DNA of 64,000 nt, taken from positions 992,001-1,056,000 of the forward strand of contig BRON01000016.1 in NCBI GenBank assembly GCA_024345305.1, given 5' to 3'. The notes beneath the pieces were generated by a model. That model searched no databases and was not told the DNA's origin. It saw only the letters and a program-made list of their open reading frames with translations. How positions within the stretch are numbered: the stretch's first letter is position 1; each line of letters starts with the position of its first letter. Positions 57,577 through 64,000 of the stretch are shown in pieces. A program made the translations under genes and the position numbers. This DNA is from Mrakia gelida (taxonomy: Eukaryota; Basidiomycota; Tremellomycetes; Cystofilobasidiales; Mrakiaceae).

Positions 57577-58240
57577 ATGGCGTTCGTCCTTCCCGTTTTC
57601 TGCTCGGTCCTTCCCGTCTTCCTTCCCCGTCTTCACTGACATCCCTTCTCTCCCCCCCTCTTCTCGAATCAGCGACCATTCTTATCCTTCCCCTCCTCCT
57701 GAGCACCAGCAAGCTCCTCCTCCTCCTCCTCCTCCCGCTCCCGCTCCTCACCAACAACAACATCACTACCAACCCCAACACCAACACCAAAGCCTCCACC
57801 AGCCCGGTCCCTCCACCCACCCTTACCATACCACCTACCAACCCTACTACGCACCTCATCACTACTACACTTCGAGTTATTACGACTCGTACGCCCATCA
57901 GCAGTTTCTCAACATGATGTACCCGCCCCCTCCCTCTCACCCTCTCCCTCTCCCCGCCGCGACCTACGCTCTTCCCCCCCAACCTTCAACCCTCCAAACC
58001 ACTTTCGCCGCCAACAACGATCTCAGAGAGGAACTGAAGGAGTGCCAGCAGAGGAGGCGAGCCCTCAAACGGGAGCTGGACATGGAAAAGAACGTGCTCC
58101 AGGCCGCCATGAAGGGCAGGCTCTTGGAGGTGTCGTTTTGGCGTGGGGAGACAAAGAGGTTGGAATCGGAGCTTGCCAGAGCTAAGAGGGAGTTGGGGAT
58201 GTACAAGGGGAAAGGGTCGTTGGAGGGGTTGCGCTTCTAG
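57577..58240 (+). CDS. His/Gln/Tyr-rich protein with C-terminal coiled coil
   Basis: Exons 57577-57581 and 57673-58240; 190 residues. The first exon is five bases (ATGGC) and joins CGACCATTC to give MADHSYP; without this join the long exon has no in-frame ATG before residue 85 (MMYPPPP). The N-terminal 110 residues are Pro, then His/Gln, then Tyr/His-rich (APHQQQHHYQPQHQHQ; PYYAPHHYYTSSYY), a prion-like composition. The C-terminal 75 residues form a coiled coil (NNDLREELKECQQRRRALKRE ... ETKRLESELARAKRELGMYK). No family recognised. Confidence 0.65.
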
Positions 58241-58811
58241 CGAGAGGGTCAAAGGCGACGCGTTCTTTTTCTTTCCTCTCTCTTCTTCACGAGCTCTTTT
58301 TCGTTTATGTCACTCCATCGTCACTACACCACTCACTCCCGGTACACGATTTCTTCTATCTTCTCTCCATCCACTCCTCTCTGACTCGACCGTTGTCTCC
58401 CCATCGACGCGGTTTCTCGTTTTGTTTTCGCTTTCTCTTTCGCTTTGTCCCACTCCATCACTCTTTCACTCGTTCTTGCGCTGTATGTATTGCTCTGTAT
58501 GTGTCACTCGGATTTATACTCGTCTGAGTTCCTTGAGCTGAAGATTCTCGTGAAGGTCGAAGCGGATCTCGAACGAGTCGACGCGTTTCCAAACCGCTCG
58601 ACTGCTCGCTGATCTTCCTCGGCTAAAACTTCGAAGGCAAAAGAGAGGTTTGAAGTCATGATATGGTTGTAGGTTCATCAGACGAGCGTCGTTACCATCT
58701 GCGACTAACGACGAAGGGGAGGAAGAAGAACGGGTACGATCAGTCGAGGTCGACACGTTCAAGTCGAGTTCGAGCTCGAGGTCGAGAGAAGATGACATAC
58801 CCAAGGTCAGA
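58241..58811. other. Convergent 3' region
   Basis: 571 bp between two convergent stop codons. A - strand frame at 58514-58804 begins with Leu/Glu-rich sequence but lies wholly downstream of the transcription-factor stop and has no splice or homology support. Confidence 0.4.
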
Positions 58812-61800
58812 TTACACGACTAGGTAGTCGATGGACAGGTTGGTGAGGACTTGCGAGCTCTCCCTTGCTGCTGGCCACACGAAACCGAAGGAGTGAAGGA
58901 ACGAGATGACGACCTCGAGGTCGTCCTTCGCCGACTTTGATCTCGAGGCCTGTTCCTCGAGGGTACCGGACGTATCCAAACCCGCGGCGAAGAGTAGAAG
59001 GACTGTTCCGGCGCAGAAGGAGGCGCTGCCAAAATGAAGGAAAGGGAGGTCGACGGCGAGCCGCGAGGTCAGCTCGACGCGTCTCGACTCGACGAACGGG
59101 CGGAAGGAGGACGGGAATCAGACTCACTGCTGAGCATGAAGAGGAAGTCCCATCTGCCCGTAGCTCGTGTGAGCCGCGTAGTGAAGTATCGCGACGATTT
59201 GAGATGAAGCGAATCGACAACGACCCATCGAGTGCTGATTGAGACCGCCGTTGATGAAGGGACGATGGAGAACGATGGTGTGCACGCAGTAGAACACTGT
59301 CGGAGGGGAAGTAAAAGTGTGAAAGGTTTCAGGTCAGAAGGGAACGAGGACTCGACCGACGGAGGAAGGTCGCGAGAGCGAGGAGCGACGAACTGTTGAG
59401 GGCGAGGACGCTGCGAGAACGAAGTGAAAGAGAGATCAAAGGTCAAGTACACCTAACGGAGAAGATGGAATGGTCTGGACGCACTCGGGTGAAGGTTCTG
59501 TCCCAGTAAATCCGTCGAGGCGAAGGATCATCGGTAGCGAGGAACTCCTGAGCGAGCGACGAACGAGACGACGAAGAGGTGAGCACGTCTCTCTTCCCAT
59601 CTACAAATCATCGCGGCTTCGACGAGATACGCCGACTCACCAAGCTTCGAGCTCCTTATCTAGCTTCTCGACGCACTCAAGGCGGTCGACCGAACAGGGT
59701 GCTCTCCTCTTCTCGCCTCCCGACGTGTAGACGATGGTAACGATTCGAATCGCGATCTTTGAGAGTCGAGCATTCCACACGAAGCTGGTTTGGGCTGCTG
59801 GGCTCGGATCCATGATGTCGACGACGGGAAGGGGTTGATGGTTGACCTTTGAGGAAGAAGAAAGGGAGACGAGATCAGACGCGGCGCGGAAGAGGTTTCG
59901 AAGGAGAAGGAGGGGGAGCAGCTCTTCGCGTCTCACATCGTTGGGAAACGTCGGTGCTTTGCCGGTGAATGTAGACCAGAAGCTGGTGACGACTGGTACA
60001 GAGAAGGTTTCACGAAGAAAAGGGAAGACGGGGGAAGGGGAGACGCGTCAGTTGAGGATGAACGAAAGAGCGCGCAAGCGCGAAGGGAAGGCCAAGCACT
60101 AAGAGCGAAAGGTTGAACTCACTGTTGAGATCCCAGTACGTTCGATGTCGAGTGAAGTCCTGGAGGAGCTGAGCTGGGGAGAGATCAGGAACGTGAACTC
60201 GAGCGTCCTGGTCGAGTTGGAAGTCGAGAGCGACCATAACGGAGATACCTTCCGAAAGAGAAGAAACGGAGAGTATCAGGATCACGTCGAAGGATGGCGC
60301 AGGTTCAGTCTGCAACGAACCATGATACATCCAAGCGAGCCGACTACGAAGGAAAGGAAAAGGAGGTCGCGTCAATCGAATCGAGCGAGGCGTTGCTTCA
60401 AGCTCGAAAGGAAGAAAAACTCACTCCGTGCCGAGACCAACCATATACGTAGAGAGCAGAAGGAACCCTGTTATGGAGCTCAACTGAGGACTTGTTCCTT
60501 CCTGGTCAACGAGCGTTTTGGCCGCCTCGACGAAGACGTCTCCTCGCGACGCCGAACCCCCGTCTCGAGAAAGGAACGAGGGAGCATCGACGAGGTAGCG
60601 ACATCCACAGGCGAGGAGGACGAGATGGAGGAACCTTGAGAAGTTGGCGGTCCGTCGAGTAGCGTCGAGGTGAAGGTCGCGAAGGAAGGCGGCTTCGTCG
60701 ACTGGTAGTCCTACGAGACACAGCGAGGAGCGAAGAGAGTGAGCTTCTTTAGTACGTGCAGTAGATGAGAGAAAGAGAGATGGATGGAGCCTCACCGAAG
60801 CGAGCGAGTCTCGAGAAGGCAAGGTCGAGAATTTGATCGTGTAGACTTGGCGAAAGAGCGACGGGGAGGTACGGAGGGAGGAGGAACGAGGTGAAGTCGA
60901 CGAGAGCGGGGTCTGCCTTCTCCTCGAGGTGAACCGACATGGTTCGGAAGAAGGAGGAGTTGTGCCCTGAGTGGTAGAGTGATCCATCCGGCTACGAGAA
61001 ATCGAAAGACGAGAAGCGAGAGTCGCGTCAGAACGCCGACGTGATCTTCGTCTGGTCGAAAAACTCACTCCTAGGGTGAACGAACCAGTGCCGATGGTCG
61101 TTAAAGGCACAGCCTCGTCGTGATCGTCCTGATCCGTTTCCTGGGGATTCGGAGACATGGCGTGCTGGAGAGGCGGAGGAGGAGGAGGAGCGGCGTGCGA
61201 GGTTTGTAAGGCTGATTCGAGGACGAGGATTCTGTCTCTCAGAGCTTGGTTCTGGGCTTTGAATGATTGTCTGCGATAGAAAGAGGACAAAGATCAGATT
61301 CTTATGCGAGTAAACATCCCATGAAGAGAGAAGACGAAGGGCGAGGCGAGGAAGATGACTCTCTCGGTCTGAGCTTCCGAGCTCGAGAGAGGTTGAAAGC
61401 TGACCTTGCACGCACCTCGTTCCAACTACATTCCGGTCGCTCTGGATCCTTCGAGCACCTCGTACAGACAGGCTGAACTCCGTCGCACTTGACCTGAGAG
61501 CACGGGGAAGGGAGCAGGCGAGTCAGAAGCAGTCGAACGAGAGCCGGAGATGCGACGGAGGAGAGGAGGGAGAGCGAACCTTTCTCGAGCGACAACTGAG
61601 GGAGTTGCAAAGGTCAGCATGGAATCCAAGTTAGCGGAATGAGGAGCTAATATACTGACCGGGCACATGCCAAAGCTGTATTGGGTCTGAAGGGAGGAGG
61701 GAAGAAACGGGTGAGCTTGAAAGGTGAGGGAGCAAGCCGTCCTAGGGTGCTGATTCTCGCGAAGAGGAAGAGGCGATAGGAGCTGACCTCGTTCTCTTCT

Positions 61801-61849
61801 TGGGAGCGTCCTTGTCCATGGCAGTCGAAGGGCCAGCTTGAGCGCTCAT
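58812..61849 (-). CDS. Zn2Cys6 transcription factor with fungal-specific regulatory domain
   Basis: Exons 61849-61788, 61686-61660, 61595-61580, 61493-61405, 61270-61069, 60991-60796, 60710-60425, 60343-60321, 60248-60123, 59992-59937, 59846-59641, 59547-59485, 59410-59394, 59296-59128, 59025-58812; 583 residues. The binuclear zinc cluster C-x2-C-x6-C-x6-C-x2-C-x8-C spans residues 28-57 (CARCRSRKVKC ... CTRCSKDPERPEC) and is split over four exons of 27, 16, 89 and neighbouring bases, so it is invisible to single-frame searches. A coiled-coil linker follows (QALRDRILVLESAL). The middle homology region is clear: RLAWMYHGISVMVALDFQLD, LPMILRLDGFTG, FYCVHTIVLHRPFI and the last block ASFCAGTVLLLFAAG. 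Exon 4 must use the GTCAGC donor (61404); the nearer GTGCGT breaks the frame. Divergent from L-2-hydroxyglutarate dehydrogenase, 226 bp between starts. Confidence 0.9.
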
Positions 61850-62075
61850 AAGGGGGGAGAAAAAGTTGGGAGGAGTTATTCGGAAAGGAGAGGAAGGAGG
61901 TGACCGTTGACGGCTGAAAGCTGACCTCCCTTTGGTCCCTTCCTCCTTTCGATGGCGCACAACACCCACAACCTCAACGAAGTCGATATCAGGCAGATCT
62001 TCACCCTCGTACCTCAGGTCATCTCCTCACTCTTCTTCCGTTCGGACTCCCAGCTCAAAACTCGTCCGACTCTCG
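61850..62075. promoter_or_regulatory. Divergent promoter, Zn2Cys6 factor / L2HGDH
   Basis: 226 bp between the two start codons. An ATG frame at 61952 inside it is out of frame with the dehydrogenase and probably upstream untranslated sequence. Co-regulation is inferred from position only. Confidence 0.4.
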
Positions 62076-63996
62076 ATGGCCGGGACGTTCTCCTCCTCCG
62101 TTCTTCGAGCTCGCTTCCCCGTCCTTCCTGCCACGACCGAAGTCGACCATCTCATCGTAGGAGGAGGAGCAATCGGCCTCGCTATAGCAGAGAGGCTTGT
62201 CAAGAGGTTCCCGAACCGATCAACGTATCTGGTAGAGAAGCACGACGCCGTAGGGCAGGAAACGAGGTGAGGTCGATCCAAACGAAGGCGAGGAGGAAAC
62301 GTCGAGCTCACCTTTCGCTTCCCTTCGTCGCTCCCTGCCTCTTGCACCTGCGCAGCTCGAGAAACTCAGAAGTGATACATGCTGGAATATGTAGGTCTTA
62401 CGCTTGAAGTTGAACTTGCTCGATTGGGGTTCGTGACGAGGAAGAAGGAGAGGCCGAAGGAATGAAGTCGAGCTCACCCTTCCCTCCCTCGCACTCTTCT
62501 TTCCTTCCCAAGACTACCCTCCCGACTCCCTGAAGACTCGATTCTGCACCAGAGGTCGAAAACTACTCTATGAACGGTGTGAGAGGATGTCGATACCCTT
62601 CAGGAAGACCGGCAAGGTGGGCTCTCGCCTTTGGACGACTGCTCTCCCGATTCAGCCCTCCCTCGTCTCTGCCGCGACTCACTCTCACCTCTCTCCTTTC
62701 TTCGCCCTCTCAGCTCGTCCTCGCAACACAGGATAAACAGCAAATCCTCTACGTCGGTCGTCTCTTCATGCACACCCAGCACCCTCTCGTCAACGTCCCT
62801 TCGTGGCTGTTAACAGGTCAAGAAGCGAGGGAGATGGAGCCTTTACTTTCCGAGGACATTTCCACCGCCGTCTACTCTCCTGAAACCGGAATCGTCGACT
62901 CTCACGCTCTCATGAGCTCCCTCGAGAAGGAGATCGGAGAGAGCGAAGCAGGAGAGATCGTCCTCGGAACTCGCGTCGTTCGAATCGACCAACAACCCTC
63001 CTCCTCCCCTTCCTCACCAGGAGGATGGCTCGTTCAAACTCTCACCTCCGGCCAAGACCAACCCGACTGCATCCTCGCCAGATCCCTCGTCCTAACCGCA
63101 GGTCTCACCTCTGCTCCTCTCCTCAACCCACTCCTCCCTCCCCTCGACTCCAACATCATCTCGCCAACGTACGCCAAAGGAACCTACTTCTCGTACAAGG
63201 GACCTGGGGTGGCTGGGATCCAGAAATTGCTTTATCCGTGTCCGGAGGAGGGGATGGTGGGGCTGGGAACGCACATGACGATGGATCTGGAAGGGAAGGT
63301 GAAGTTTGGGCCGGACGTGGAATGGATTGGATCGAAGGAAGAGGCGGAGAGGGATCCGGAGTTTTGGGTGAAGCATTTGGGCCCGAGCGAGGGGAGGCTG
63401 GAGGAGATGGCTGAGGCAGTGAGGCAATATGTGAGTCGAGGGAGTGGAAGACCGTGAACGAAGGACGTGGAACGAAACCTGACGCGTCGTTCGAATTCGT
63501 TTCGTTGCTACAGCTCCCCGACGTGCAAGCTTCTGGATTCACTCCTGATTACGCTGGGATACGGTTAGTAGTTTCTCGAGCTCCTCGAAGTCCGAAGTCT
63601 TCGTCTCGCTCGCTAACCCCCCCTTTTCTCCCGTTCCAGCCCAAACATTTGTGAGCTTTCGAAGTCGCGTCTCGCTTTGAGTCGCCTCTCGTCCTCGCCT
63701 GACCTCTTCCCTCCCCTCTCTCTCGTCTTTCTAACCACACAGCCCCTCCCGGAGCTCCCAACCCCGATTTCAAGATCATCCACTCCCACCCTTCCCTTCC
63801 CAACCTCGTCGCTCTTGTCGGGATGGGCTCGCCAGGACTGACTTCGGCTCTCGCGATTGGAGAAGGGATGGAGCGGTTCTTCTCGAAGGTGATCTGGAAG
63901 GAGGGGCAGGATGGGCTCGAAGGACCGGAGGAGGACGATCCGAGAGACGGGATGGAGTGGTGGGAGATCAGGAGACCTTGGTGGAAGGTGTGGTGA
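62076..63996 (+). CDS. L-2-hydroxyglutarate dehydrogenase, FAD-dependent, mitochondrial
   Basis: Exons 62076-62266, 62356-62390, 62513-62616, 62714-63430, 63514-63563, 63640-63650, 63743-63996; 453 residues (human L2HGDH is 463). It oxidises L-2-hydroxyglutarate to 2-oxoglutarate, a metabolite-repair reaction. FAD-binding Rossmann motif DHLIVGGGAIGLAIAERL at residues 24-41, the family motif SSRNSEVIHAGIYYPPDSLK around 64-83, CTRGRKLLYERCERMSIPFRK, ETGIVDSHALM, and the C-terminal LVGMGSPGLTSALAIGE. The Arg-rich first 20 residues (MAGTFSSSVLRARFPVL) fit a mitochondrial presequence. Exon 6 is only 11 nt. The stop TGA is 4 nt from the end of the window, so the gene is complete. Confidence 0.93.
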
Positions 63997-64000
63997 AGAG

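Noticed and set aside
58514..58804. Leu/Glu-rich - strand frame downstream of the second Zn2Cys6 gene
   Set aside because: The transcription factor ends with the expected C-terminal block and a stop at 58812; this frame has no splice link to it.

Overview
The window looks like nuclear DNA of a basidiomycete yeast, most likely a red yeast of the Microbotryomycetes/Sporidiobolales (Rhodotorula or Sporobolomyces type). The grounds are high GC, very dense short spliceosomal introns (commonly 60-110 nt, GTGAGT/GTTCGT donors, a CTGAC or CTAAC branch site close to the acceptor), pyrimidine-rich intergenic DNA, and a eukaryotic gene set (SRP14, LSm7, importin beta, PPP4R2, Zn2Cys6 and bZIP factors). 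The lineage is an inference; no rRNA or other marker is present. Every gene model was built by hand from splice signals. The exon lengths of each complete model sum to a multiple of three and every internal phase was checked. No tRNA, rRNA, transposon, CRISPR or viral element was recognised.

Layout, left to right: a chromodomain-like protein truncated by the left edge (1-2154, -); SRP14 (2646-3923, +); a head-to-head pair of MYND-finger paralogues (4214-5574, -; 5856-7080, +); a serine-rich orphan (7856-10940, +); a 1200-residue Zn2Cys6 transcription factor (12124-17607, +); an RTA1-like membrane protein with an in-frame TAA (18156-20222, +); an F-box-like protein with a 57-bp tandem duplication (20924-22438, -); a third MYND paralogue (22763-24277, +); two tandem paralogous four-helix membrane proteins (24932-25626 and 26232-26838, -); a membrane-anchored amidohydrolase (27001-30078, +); a bZIP factor (30384-31706, -); PPP4R2 (32258-34754, +); a distinct MYND protein (35069-36560, +); a SAP-like multi-pass membrane protein (37001-39028, -); a 1359-residue Pro/Gln-rich adaptor-like protein (39299-44370, +); an Nrp1-like RanBP2-finger RNA-binding protein (45457-48673, +); LSm7 (50070-50897, -); importin beta-1 (51290-55623, +); two small orphans back to back (56724-57204, -; 57577-58240, +); a second Zn2Cys6 factor (58812-61849, -); and L-2-hydroxyglutarate dehydrogenase (62076-63996, +), whose stop codon lies 4 nt from the right edge.

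The genes do not form one pathway. Housekeeping functions (protein targeting, U6/decapping LSm ring, nuclear import, PP4 signalling) are mixed with regulators and lineage-specific families. Many neighbours are divergent pairs sharing promoters of about 160-550 bp. The least explained parts are the MYND family with its altered first zinc half-site and intron-like signals downstream of the stop, the tandem four-helix membrane protein family, and the orphan genes.
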